A DNA stretch of 64,000 nucleotides from Shinisaurus crocodilurus (taxonomy: Eukaryota > Chordata > Lepidosauria > Squamata > Shinisauridae). Location: positions 5,520,804-5,584,803 of the forward strand of contig CM037878.1 of assembly GCA_021292165.1 (NCBI GenBank), in the 5' to 3' direction. The notes beneath the pieces were generated by a model. It had not been told where the DNA came from and searched no databases. It saw only the letters and a program-made list of their open reading frames with translations. Within the stretch, counting starts at the first letter, position 1. Each line of letters begins with the position of its first letter. Shown piece by piece: positions 33,445-43,229 of this stretch. Position numbers and translations under genes: made by a program.

Positions 33445-33899
33445 TAGGAATGTATGAGAAATTTGTTTCAGTTCCTTTTTGATCAGGATTTACCCAGTTC
33501 ACATCTTCTGGACCGGACATGGATTTGGATGTAAGCTTCAGTTGAAGTCCATACTTTTCTGAGCTTGTAATGTGATTCGCGGACACACACACACACACAC
33601 ACACACCCAATGCATTTGACAGCATGTGTACATTTGAAAAACGTGCATGAAAAATGCAGGCTTTTGAAAAATGCACACAAATGCGCTTTAATTAATGGGA
33701 GAAGAATCTGTATATTTCAAAGATGCACACAAGTGGATGTGTGCGTTTAAAAAAAACGCAAGACAATACGCACAGATTTTCATGCAAAAAGAAAAAAAAC
33801 GAAGCTCTCAATCTGATTCAGACTTGATTCGGAATGAGCTTTAACATGGAGTTTGGAGAGCTTTGGCGGGTTCGGGTTCTGCTGATTCGCACATTCCTA
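33445..33899. mobile_element. hAT MITE, TAGGAATGT family (455 bp)
   Basis: Starts TAGGAATGT and ends ACATTCCTA with a perfect 8-bp duplication CCTGCCCC at 33437-33444 and 33900-33907. The AT-rich interior has an (AC)n run at 33583-33606. Related copies: 42479-42805, 35145-35312 with 36103-36290, and 59765-60330. Non-coding. Confidence 0.85.
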
Positions 33900-34410
33900 C
33901 CTGCCCCACGACAACTCAGTCGATCTCATTATAGGGGGGAAAGAAAGGCCTTCTGGTCTTGCTCCTACGCTCCCCACTCTGTCTGCGCAGCCCAGCACTT
34001 GGCCTCTGTAAGCACTTGCTATTAGGATGGCCGTGTGCCCTTTTTCTTTCTTTCTTTCTTTCTTTTTTTTTACAGAGGGCCATCTTCCATTTGAAGGCAT
34101 CCCCTATTTGAAGGGCCTTCCCGTCCAATTCCAGGTTAAAGACAAAGTATCATAAGAACGGTTGTCCATCAACAGTTTGCAGCTGGATGGCAGACTGATG
34201 AGGCAGGCGAACGTGTCCCCTAGTCACCCTCACGATGGTGAGAGGTGCTGTATTTCTCTTTTGTCCTCTCTTTGATGATGCTTTTCCTCCTTTTTTGGCA
34301 ATTCATGAGTGTAATGAGGACCTGGTAGCCTACCCAGAACTACAATTCTCTCTGAGGCCTCAGAATGTCTCTGGTAATGATCAGCCATCCTGGCCAGCCA
34401 TCCTTTAAAC

Positions 34411-34546
34411 CAGGGCTCTCCAACTTTGGGTCCCCAGATGTTGCTGGCCTACAGCTCCCAGCATACCCAGTCAGGATGGCTAATGGCAAGGGATTCTGGG
34501 AGCTGTAGTCCAGCAACATCTGGGGACCCAAGATTGGAGAGCCCTG
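34411..34546. mobile_element. Diverged palindromic hAT MITE, sister of the 135-bp family
   Basis: CAGGGCTCTCCAACTTTGGG to its near-complement GAGAGCCCTG, with GTTGCTGGCC where the young family has GTTTTTGGCC. The stem is imperfect and the flanks are CTTTAAAC and GTTTAAAG (centre TA). It looks like a less palindromic relative from which the young family could derive. Confidence 0.8.
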
Positions 34547-34636
34547 GTTTAAAGTACATGTTCATAAGATGGTGTTGTAGGTGGCATGACAGCGAGCTCC
34601 TTGAGCTGCTCCTTGTCTGTTATCCCATAGGCTTTC

Positions 34637-34637
34637 C

Positions 34638-34678
<41 letters not shown>

Positions 34679-34679
34679 A
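34637..34679. repeat. (ATC)n microsatellite
   Basis: About fourteen ATC units. Confidence 0.95.
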
Positions 34680-34924
34680 TGAAGGGAAGAGTTTGGGTTT
34701 TCTCTGTTGATCTATTTGGATGTCACAATCATTGAACTTTTTTTTTTCTAAGCTTGTAGATTTTATATTTCCCCCACCTGTCAGATGAGTCTCAAACCAT
34801 GAAGGAAGAAATATGAAACGTCCATTGTGCCTCGACTTAACCCAGGTGTATCTGTGAACAGGTGAAGCTGCCTTCGAGAAAACCAGAGCTTCAGTCACTC
34901 TAACCCAGCATTAACCACCCTGAC

Positions 34925-35063
34925 CTTCCCCAACCTCGCACCCTGCAGATGTGTGGAATTGCAGTTCCCATCACCCTCAGGCAACGTCTCCAATGGCAGC
35001 ACTGGCTGGGAATAATGGGAGTTGAAGTCCAATACATCTGGAGGGCACCAGCTTGGGGAAAGC
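34925..35063. mobile_element. Old hAT MITE
   Basis: CTTCCCCAACCTCGCACCCT, TGGAATTGCAGTTCCCATCA, GGGAGTTGAAGTCCAATACA and CACCAGCTTGGGGAAAGC: the ACTCCCATCAT family with both arms. Confidence 0.65.
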
Positions 35064-35320
35064 TTGTCTACCCCGACTGTGGGACCAGCTCTTGAGGTTC
35101 TCCCGTGAAGATCGTTGACAACATCTGCCTCCTGACCAGGATGTGTGAATCAGCAAAACCAGGACTCTCTCAAGTTCTCCAAATTCCATCTCGAAGTTCC
35201 TTCTGGCTTGCGAGCTTTGTTTTTTTCTTTTCGCATGAAAATCCATGTGCATTTCCCCAAATGTACACATGAATTGTGTGCATTTTTGAAATGTACGCAT
35301 TCTTCTCCCATGGATTAAGG

Positions 35321-36094
35321 CAGTGTTCTCCAACCTTGAGTCCCCAGATGTTTTTGGCCTAGAAATTTTACGTCTTTGTCATGACCAGAACATGCGTTAA
35401 GAAGAACATAAGAGGAACCATGCTGGATCAGACCAAGGGTCTGTCTAGTCCAGCATTCTGTTCACACAGCGGCCAACCAGGTGCTCATGGGATCCCACAA
35501 GCAGGACACGAGAGCAACAGCACCTTCCTGCCTCTGTTCCCAAGCAACTGGAGTACATAGGCACACTGCCTCATTCAGTCTTGTGATTGCAGTCACCCAT
35601 TACTCACTTTCTCCTTTGGATACCTCCCATATTTCTTTCTCCATATCAAGATCACCCTGGGTGTTTTGGTCTGGGGCGGCAATAGCATGTCTCCGGTAGG
35701 GGCGTCAGTGAAATCCACAACAGATTCAAATGGGATCGGATTTCAACCAATATATCCCATGGCGGACCAGATTTTTCTGAGTCACATGGATTATGCGGAC
35801 TTGCAGACCGGTATTTTGCTTTCCGGAATTGTATACAAATGCAGTCACACACAAAAATCAAAATCAATTGTTGGAAAATATGCTGATATATATGCCATTA
35901 AAAAAATAAAAATGAAACAATGGATTCCTGCATTCAGCAGCTGGTTTGACTCTATGGCCTTATAGCAGTGTTCTCCAACCTTGGGTCCCCAGATGTTTTG
36001 GCCTACAACTCCCAGCATGCCCCAGCCAGCTGGCTGGGGCATGCTGGGAGTTGTAGGCCAAAAACATCTGGGGACCCAAGGTTGGAGAATACTG
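35321..36094. mobile_element. Composite insertion bounded by two hairpin-MITE ends (774 bp)
   Basis: Outer ends are CAGTGTTCTCCAACC at 35321 and GGTTGGAGAATACTG at 36094 with a perfect 8-bp duplication GATTAAGG (35313-35320, 36095-36102). Only 40 bp of a left arm follow the left end. Then comes 605 bp of other DNA, of which about 330 bp match 40721-41053 (CR1 tail), then a complete hairpin MITE (35966-36094) preceded by CCTTATAG. The same CCTTATAG flanks the MITE at 41078-41163. Either a two-MITE unit transposed as one, or a hairpin break was repaired by copying a related locus. Confidence 0.78.
35966..36094. mobile_element. Palindromic MITE with no loop
   Basis: The centre is CCAGCTGG with the usual 3-base loop absent. 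The left arm has GTTTTGG against GTTTTTGG elsewhere. It forms the right end of the composite. Confidence 0.9.
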
Positions 36095-36290
36095 GATTAA
36101 GGTGTATTTATTAGCATTTTTCAAAAGTATGCATTTTTTCATATGCATTTTTCAAATGTACACACACTATCAAACACATTTTTGGGGGTCTACGAATCAC
36201 ATTGCAAGCTCGGAAATGTACCGACTTCAACTGCAGTTTGTGTCCAAGACTGTGTTCAGTCTGGAAGGTGTGAAGCTAACACTGTGCCTT

Positions 36291-37197
36291 GAAAGCCTTC
36301 CCCTTGAGAATGATTGTGTTCCTTGTCTTTTTCCTTGACTTTTTTCCCCATGAAAATACGTTAGTCTTTTACTATTTGTTCATATTGCACCATATTTATT
36401 GTGGCCGCTAGAGCAGCCATGATAGTATAAGTCAAGCAAGATAAAAGCATGTTATAAATAACATCTGAAAAAAATAAAAAAGTGTACGTAGGATCTCTGG
36501 AATGAAAATCGGTCTACATTTCCTGCAGATTTTAAGAACGGACAATGCTCCATAAATCAAGTTAACATCTTCCAGTTCACCACTTAATCTAAGCAAATGT
36601 TTTCCTCCATTTTTGAGCATCCACCACAAATCTGGCCTCGCTTATCTGTCATAAATGTATCTTGGTTAGACAATGAGAATATTGTTTTTGCCTGGGCCTC
36701 GGCACTAGGCATGCGCCTTGCTTGCTTTGTTCAGAACACGAAAGAGCAACAAACGACATGGCAACGCCAGTTGTCTTCAACCCTGGAGACACCACATAGG
36801 CGCAATGTTCTGCTGACATTTTTGTGGCATTGGCCCTCTAAATATTGGCTCGGATATAGCCTGGGATTTCAGTGCCAAAAAATATTTCTTTAAAAATAAA
36901 TCTTAGCTGGCACAGGCTTAGTTAGGGCTGAGTTCCTTTTCATCTTGGTCTTGCCCCGCTCCTTCTTGGTTATGGCATCCCACTTGTGCCATCCCTTCCT
37001 CCAGGAAGATTCTCCTGGTGCTTACAACTATTGTCCTTTTGGTGCCAAGCTAAGGCCTTTTAATTCCCCTGGGCTTTTAATCTTGGACAAAATTGTTTTA
37101 ATGCTTCCTTTTTTCCACTGCTGGTTTCACATTGATAGTCGATCATTGATTTAGCATTGTTCCCTGCCCCTTTCCTTTCCATCACTTGGTTGTAAGG
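36291..37197. other. Intron upstream of LPP exon, no assigned feature
   Basis: No repeat family recognised from about 36300 to 37197, so this may be single-copy intron close to the exon. Confidence 0.4.
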
Positions 37198-37534
37198 CAG
37201 AGGTGGGGAACCTCTTTCAGCCCGAGGGCTGACTTCAAGTTCAGAGACGCTGTTTAGAGGGTTGCATTCCAGTGGTGGGGGTGGTGCCAAAGGCAAGGGA
37301 CGGGGCCAAAAATAAAAAAGAAAGAAAGAAATACCAGCATATTGTAGCTTAAAGCCGTTACTGCCAGCAACTGCGCCTTGGGAGAGGTATTCCAAACTTT
37401 TAGAATGGAGAAAAAACTGGATAAAAGACAGGAAACCACCACATGAGCAGTGCTTGGAGGAGATCGGATGGGAACAGTGGCAGGAACCCCAGATGTCCGG
37501 ATTTGACCCCTGGGCCTGCGGTTTCCCACCCCTG
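37198..37534. mobile_element. hAT MITE just upstream of LPP exon (337 bp)
   Basis: CAGAGGTGGGGAACCTCTTT to GCGGTTTCCCACCCCTG with 8-bp flanks TTGTAAGG and TTGTAAGC (centre TA). It ends 85 bp before the exon. Relatives at 54151-54466 and 25352-25584. Non-coding. Confidence 0.82.
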
Positions 37535-37628
37535 TTGTAAGCCATTCTGTTACCTCGAAGGGCGGGATACAAAGCGATGCAACAGCTAAATAAATGTACT
37601 TCTCAATCCCCTTTCTTAGACCTGAGCG

Positions 37629-37821
37629 ATGTCTCACCCGTCATGGCTGCCGCCGAAGAACTCCAGCGAGCCCGTTGGTCACGTGACTGCGAGGATGGAG
37701 ACGACGCACGCTTTTGGGACGCCGAGCATCTCCGTCTCCACTCAGCAGACTCCAAAGAAGTTCGCTCCCATTGTCGCACCCAAACCGAAATACAATCCCT
37801 ACAGACAGGCAGAAGGGGAAG
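37629..37821 (+). CDS. LPP: LPP first coding exon (coding part)
   Basis: The frame opens MSHPSWLPPK and runs 64 codons plus one base, ending AEGEG with the last glycine codon split at the donor. I recognise it as the N-terminus of lipoma-preferred partner, a zyxin-family protein of focal adhesions and actin filaments that also enters the nucleus. Its proline-rich N-half binds alpha-actinin and VASP; three LIM domains sit at the C-terminus. Residues 43-58 (KKFAPIVAPKPKYNPY) match the segment to which alpha-actinin binding is assigned in mammals. The VASP-binding FPPPP repeats and LIM domains lie in later exons outside the window. The exon begins at 37620 after a pyrimidine tract and AG at 37618-37619, giving 9 nt of 5'UTR. 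The ATG has G at -3. The donor is GAAG|GTAAGA with GT at 37822. The phase-1 boundary inside GEG agrees with the mammalian protein as I recall it. No stop or frameshift is seen. Confidence 0.94.
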
Positions 37822-37878
37822 GTAAGAAATAACCTGATTTTAGAGTTTGTATCCTGCTTTCACACTAATGCCTTAAGG

Positions 37879-38018
37879 CATTGTTCTCCAACCTTGGGTC
37901 CCCAGATGTTTTTGGCCTACAACTCCCAGCATGCCCCAGCCAGCTACGCTACGCTGGCTGGGGCATGCTGGGAGTTGTAGGCCAAAAACATCTGGGGACC
38001 CAAGGTTGGAAAACAATG
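37879..38018. mobile_element. Palindromic hAT-Buster-like MITE 57 bp after LPP exon
   Basis: Perfect duplication CCTTAAGG at 37871-37878 and 38019-38026. Both termini carry the same change (CATTG and CAATG instead of CAGTG and CACTG). The loop is expanded by one CTACG unit. Confidence 0.92.
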
Positions 38019-38026
38019 CCTTAAGG

Positions 38027-38688
38027 TGTCTAACACCAATAAAACGATAAGATACACATTAAAACAATAGTTAATCATTGCTTGTTATGGGTTTGCAGGA
38101 GTGTGGAAGGTATCATTGTTGGAAGGAAGGCTGTTATTACTGTTATCGATGTACTGTTCCAAGAAAAAAAAAAAGACTGTTTTTTATGCAACTCTTTTAT
38201 AGTGGGGTGTTTTTGTTGAAACATTTTTGTTTTAAATGTATTTTATTGTAATTTTTCTACATTTTTGTAAGGCGCCATGGGAACATTTTTTTTGGGGGGG
38301 GGCAGGTATAAATCAAATAAATGCCAACATACCTACATAAATGCATACATACACAATAAATCAACAGTCCAATTCCACTTCACTGAGAGAACTCAAGTTC
38401 TGAGTTCAGAAGAAATTGTGTGAATTTGCAGGCATCTACAAATTTGTGTAATCAGTTCTGCTTCTCCTGGCTATAGGAGATATACAGAGACCTGAAAGTC
38501 CAGCTCAGCCCTCCACTAAGATTTCATGAGGCCTTGCCCACATGTTTTCCAATTCTCTGCATAGCCATAAAGACTAGAAACATGAAGGAAGAAATGGGAA
38601 AGTGAGAAAGATAGACGAGACCTTTGCCATTTCTCTATTTTCAGCGTTGCATGGTCATATTAATATAGGTTATGCAGAGAGTTTAAAG
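38027..38688. other. Intron, no assigned feature
   Basis: T-rich stretch around 38160-38330 followed by ordinary intron; nothing recognised. Confidence 0.4.
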
Positions 38689-38825
38689 CAGTGTTCTCCA
38701 ACCTTGGGTCCCTAGATGTTTTTGGCCTACAACTCCCAGCATGCGCTACGCTACGCTACGCTGGCTGGGGCATGCTGGGAGTTGTAGGCCAAAAACATCT
38801 GGGGACCCAAGGTTGGAGAACACTG
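38689..38825. mobile_element. Palindromic MITE with repeated loop units
   Basis: Flanks GTTTAAAG and CTTTAAAG. The centre contains three CTACG units (GCGCTACGCTACGCTACGCTGG, 22 bases, abbreviated: GCG(CTACG)3CTGG) replacing the inner part of the left arm. Confidence 0.9.
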
Positions 38826-40030
38826 CTTTAAAGAGACCAGCGGGAAAGGTTTGGACTCCATGCTTGAGCTTCCACACTCTTCTTTTATGTGGTAGGTACT
38901 CTCCCCATGATATTTGCTGGGATTTTCCTTCCTCTTCTAGCAGCATAATTAATTTAGAAATAGAACGTGCGCGCTCTCTCTCTCTTTACTTGCTTGCTGT
39001 TAGTAACTCTGATAGAAGCCATCTGGTTCCTTTTTAAAAACTCGTATCCAAAGAAACAGAAGATTCCCCCCCCTTACAATGTCAGCCTCTTGACAGTTTT
39101 TAGACTTTTTCCGCCTGGTACATCTGAACTGATGGGCTGGCGGAATGAGTCCTCTGCATTTCTCATGCCTGTTGCTCCTTTGAGTCTTGCTGGCTTGACC
39201 AAGCTGGTGGAGGCCATTGTCGTACCAATGGGGAGACTTCTTCCAAAAGCCCTATTTGCCTTGCCTTACATGGTTGGGATGCCTTCATGAGCCTTGGTGT
39301 AACCTTTGAAAGATGCCTTGCCAATGTACCTTCCATTGCTTTTCTGGTGTATCTAGGGGAGTGGGCAGAAAATGGGTAAAAAGAGCCATGTCTTTGTTAT
39401 GTATCAAAATGTGACTCCAGTCTTGTGTGGTTTTTTTGATTGATTGTTTGTTTGTTTGTTCAAAAAAAAACAAACACACTAGAATCCCAGTTGTCTCCCA
39501 ATGTGTTTTGAATTTACAAGCAAGAATGCCTACTCCAGATTTCTGAATAGCTAGGGCACAATCGGTCTGTGTTTGGTGATTTGGAGTTTGCAACTCTTGC
39601 TTAGGGACATAAACCACCACCGTGCAGAATCGGACCACCCCATCCAGTCCTCTTTGAAAGAATCCCTGCAACCGGCATGTGCTTAGATGGCTGACCAGAA
39701 ATCGGCCAGATGTCCATCGGTGGACGGTGGTCTCTGACTTGTGCCCATGCCTGATTTGAGAAATGAAATCCGGCAGAGCTTGGCAGAGCTCGTCTGCCAA
39801 TTGTACGTCTCAGAGTTGCATCTGACAGCATGTGACAAAAATGGTCTTCACCCGTTTTGCAGTTATTTTCAGCCATACAGCACAGGCAGGGAAAAGTAAC
39901 AGTGATGAGCCCCAAATTGCAGAACCCGGAGCAACAAGGGAGACTCCACATATAGCTGAACATCCTAGAGCTGGAGGGGTCTGTGTAGGCTCTCTAGTTC
40001 AGCCCTCTGCTTGATGGTGAAAATCGTGGG
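38826..40030. other. Intron, no assigned feature
   Basis: No element boundary or exon recognised; short (TTTG)n at 39444-39460. Confidence 0.35.
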
Positions 40031-40740
40031 CTAGGGCACCCCCAACAGGTGCTGTCGAGACTTTGCTTGCTGGAAATTTACCTGAAACATTAAACTAACT
40101 TGTCTGTAATCACTCGGGAACACCCCCCCCCCCCATGCCTTTTTAATAATTGGTGTTACATTAGCCACTTTCCATTCTTCTGGTACAGAGACCAACCTTA
40201 GGGACATGTTACATTTTTTTTTTTTTGTTAGAAGATGAGCAATTTCACATTTGAGTTCTTTAAGAACTGTTGGATGGATACCACCTAGACTTGGTAATTT
40301 GTAACTTCCTTGACCGTGCTCATTGACCATGCTGGTGACCTCTTGGACTTGATGCTATCTTTTCTGACCTGCAGGATACATTCTAGCTGAGCTTCTATTA
40401 TTCTGGTCTTGAGTAATCCCCAAGCGTTCTGGACAGCTTTGATTCTCTTGACTTTCTCTTTCAGCTTCCTTTTCACCACTCCCCTCTTTTTATAGAAGTT
40501 TCTTCCATTGAAATCAAATGTGACAGTGTTGGACTTCCTTGGGAATTTTCCACTTCCACATGAATTAAATTTGATAGCACTGTGGTCACCATTTCCAGTT
40601 GGTTGAACAGCACTCACATCTGGCACTAAGTCCTGGGCACCATTTAGGAATAAATCTAGGGCCACCTCCTCTATTCTTGGTTTTGTGACTAGCTGTTCTA
40701 AGTCACAGTTGTTCAGAGTATCTAGAAATTTTACGCGTTG
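40031..40740 (-). pseudogene. CR1 LINE ORF2 fragment (endonuclease to RT)
   Basis: Minus strand, from 40665 downward: ALDLFLNGAQDLVPDVSAVQ then NGDHSAIKF (the GNSDHxxI motif of the apurinic-type endonuclease). In another frame, from about 40330, GIHPTVLKELKCEIA and SVPEEWKVANVTPIIKK (DGIxPxVLKE and PxDWRxAxVxPIxKK of the RT fingers) follow. Frameshifts and missing blocks show it is dead. Confidence 0.85.
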
Positions 40741-41069
40741 TCATGACCAGAACATGCATTAAGAAGAACATAAGAGGAGCCATGCTGGATCAGACCAAGG
40801 GTCCAGCTAGTCCAGCATTCTGTTCACACAGTGGCCAACCAGATGCTCATGGGAAGCCCACAAGCAGGACATGAGTGCAACAGCACCTTCCTGCCCCTGT
40901 TCCGAAGCAACTGGAGTAAATAGGCACACTGCCTCATTCAGTCCTGTAATTGCAGTTACCCATTACTCACTTTCTCCTTTGGATACCTCCCATATTTCTT
41001 TCTCCATATCAAGATCACCCTGGGTGTTTTGGTCTGGGGCGGCGATAGCATGGGGGTTGGACTCTATCG
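40741..41069 (-). mobile_element. CR1/L3 tail, related to 35361-35690
   Basis: Shares about 330 bp with the composite at 35361-35690 at high identity. At 41054 the two diverge: the 35-kb copy continues for some 250 bp that are absent here before both reach the GACTCTAT(G/C)GCCTTATAG segment. Confidence 0.75.
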
Positions 41070-41077
41070 CCTTATAG

Positions 41078-41163
41078 CAGTGTTCTCCAACCTTGGGTCT
41101 GACTGGGGCATGCTGGGAGTTGTAGGCCAAAAACATCTGGGGACCCAAGGTTGGAGAACACTG
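41078..41163. mobile_element. Palindromic MITE, left arm deleted (86 bp)
   Basis: Perfect duplication CCTTATAG (41070-41077, 41164-41171). Twenty-two bases of left terminus are joined to the right arm; the inner left arm is missing. Confidence 0.9.
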
Positions 41164-41480
41164 CCTTATAGGCTCATTCTAACGCCAGTATTCTATGATT
41201 CTATGAAAAAGGGTTTATATTTCTTTGATCTCTCTCCAGCCTCTGCTGTGTAGCAATCCTTTTTGTGTGCTTTCGGCTCATTGAGAGTATACTGAGCTAA
41301 GAAAAATATGCAAAATGTTATGTGCCAGGGAAGATTCCATAAATTCTGGCAGACTGTTTTGCATACTTTTCTGAAGGGGGGGGGAATCTAAATCCATCAG
41401 TTAGCAGATGATGGAACAAAAGATGCCTGACGATCTGCAAACATGGACGGAATGGATTTAACAAAATCTGTACAGCCCTA

Positions 41481-41832
41481 ATCATAGAATCATAGAATAG
41501 TGGAGTTGGAAGGGGCCTATAAGGCCATCAAGTCCAACCCCCTGCTCAACGCAGGAATCCAAGTTAAAGCATCCCTGACAGATGGCTGTCCAGCTGCATC
41601 TTTATTGCCTCCAGTGTGGGAGAGCCCATGACCTCCCTGGGTATTTGGTTCCAGTGTCATATTGCTCTAACAGTCAGGAAGTTTTTCTTGACGTTCAGCC
41701 GGAATCTGGCTTCCTGTAACTTGAGCCCATTATTCCGTGTCCTGCAAACTGGGATGGTCAAGAAGAGATCCTGGCCCTCCTCTGTGTGACAACCTTTCAA
41801 GTACTTGAAGGGCACTATCATAGTCCCTAGTG
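41481..41832 (-). mobile_element. CR1 LINE 3' end
   Basis: Starts ATCATAGAATCATAGAATAG (tail) and runs through CTGCTCAACGCAGGAATCCA and CCCATTATTCCGTGTCCTGC on the + strand; reverse copy, decayed ORF2 end. Confidence 0.9.
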
Positions 41833-42478
41833 TACTAAATTACTTCTGGAGCCTGGTATTGTCATCCAGAGTGCTTTTGTGGAGGAGGCTGCCCCTTTTA
41901 GGTTTTCTCGTCTGCTTGGCACTATGCCTAGGGATATCACAGAAATCTGCCATGGGTTCAAGTGAGTTTTGATTTCTATGAATCAGACCTGTGGATTCCA
42001 CAGTGGACTGGTGTTTTCCGAGTCGCATGGGCTCCGTGGACTTATGGACCATTTTTTACTTTTTGGGGGGGATTTGCACAAATGTGCAGTTGCGGAAGTG
42101 CACGCTAGCATTAATATACACTTGCACTAATGCACAGGTGTGCAAGTACAGACGGGAACTCAATTCTCGTAAAAAATCTGATTTTATCAATGAGCAGATG
42201 GTGGAAGGAAAGACAGCTGACAATCTCCAAACCACAGACAGAACGGACTTAACAAAACCCCTATGTCTATAACTGTGCCCGCATTGACATACAGAGTGTC
42301 ACCACCCCCAGTTTGCCCTTCAATGTCCTTCCTATAGAATTTGTATCCTATAGAATTTGTATCCACATCCCTCTGGCTCTCCCAGTTCCACCAGGTTCCC
42401 ATTCTGCCCTCTGCATCTGCGTTACCCTCGTGGCCCTCTGGCCTCTTTGACTAGCTGTCATGTTCTGTATGCTCTTGT
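41833..42478. other. Intron, no assigned feature
   Basis: A tandem 15-bp duplication (TCCTATAGAATTTGTA) is at 42330-42362. Otherwise unassigned. Confidence 0.4.
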
Positions 42479-42805
42479 TAGGAATGTATGAGAAATTGGT
42501 TTGATTTCATTTTTTATCAGGATTAGCCCAGTTCGGAGCTCCCAGATTGAGCATGGAGTTGAATGTAATCTGCGACTGAAGTCCATACAATGGGATCCAT
42601 GGACCAAAAAAATTGCGTCGGACAGCATGCGTACTTTTGAAAAATGTGAATGAAAAGATGTGTACTTTTGAAAAATGTGCAGAAATATGCTGTCATCAAT
42701 GGGAGAAGAACGTGCGCATTTCAATGATGCGCACCATTGATGTGTACATTTGGAAAAAGACACACAAAATGTGCACAAATTTTCTTGCAAAAAAACCAAA
42801 ACAAA
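42479..42805. mobile_element. hAT MITE, TAGGAATGT family, right end lost
   Basis: Begins TAGGAATGTATGAGAAATTG and follows the first two thirds of 33445-33899; it is cut at the 5S/CR1 SINE at 42806. Confidence 0.75.
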
Positions 42806-42972
42806 GGGCCTGTGGCTCACGTTGGCTCAGCTTGTCTGAGCGTGGAAAGCTAAGCAGGGTCAGGCTTGGTTATTACTTGGATGGGAGACCCCTCCCCTAG
42901 TTTCCTGCATTGAGCAGGGGGTTGTACTCGATGGCCTTGTAGGCCCCCTTCCAACTCTATGATCCTATGATC
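42806..42972 (+). mobile_element. 5S rRNA/CR1 chimeric SINE
   Basis: GCCTGTGGCTCACGTTGGCT then GAAAGCTAAGCAGGGTCAGG, TTACTTGGATGGGAGACC (5S internal promoter region), CTGCATTGAGCAGGGGGTTG and CTATGATCCTATGATCA (CR1 tail). It has the best preserved 5S C-box region of the four copies. Confidence 0.88.
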
Positions 42973-43071
42973 ACAATCTGTTATGGACACAGGACAGAAC
43001 GGAGATAGCCAAGAGTCACATCTTTCGTAGGATTTTTTTTTGTTTGTTTATGCCAGTTTCCCCCTGATCTT

Positions 43072-43195
43072 GTGCCCTCCAGATGTGCTGGACTGCAACT
43101 CCCGTACTTCCCAGACGGCATGGCCAATGCTCCCTGGGAATTATGGGAGTTGCAGTCCAACACATCTGGAAGGCACCAGCTTGGGAAAGGCTGGG
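43072..43195. mobile_element. Old palindromic hAT MITE
   Basis: CCTCCAGATGTGCTGGACTG with GGAGTTGCAGTCCAACACAT as complementary arm and GGCACCAGCTTGGGAAAGG end. Confidence 0.7.
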
Positions 43196-43229
43196 ATTTA
43201 CGTATTGCAGTTGTAGATACTCACTATCA

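Larger units (their letters stand above)
35145..36290 (-). mobile_element. hAT MITE (TAGGAATGT family) interrupted by a composite insertion
   Basis: The diverged MITE runs on the minus strand from about 35145 to 35312 and resumes at 36103. The gap is filled by the 774-bp composite 35321-36094, which is flanked by GATTAAGG on both sides. Confidence 0.7.
1..37619 (+). other. LPP: LPP upstream (leader) intron, 3' part
   Basis: Everything up to the acceptor AG at 37618 lies upstream of the ATG-bearing LPP exon, so it is intron between 5'UTR exon(s) and the first coding exon. No upstream UTR exon can be fixed by eye. The interval is dominated by transposon insertions listed separately; the best candidate for host regulatory DNA is 26700-27430. 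Confidence 0.8.

Noticed and set aside
40721..41069. Local segmental duplication of 35361-35690 by simple tandem exchange
   Set aside because: Both copies lie in the same repeat family, the 41-kb copy lacks ~250 bp, and the 35-kb copy is bounded by MITE ends with a target duplication, so plain duplication does not explain it.
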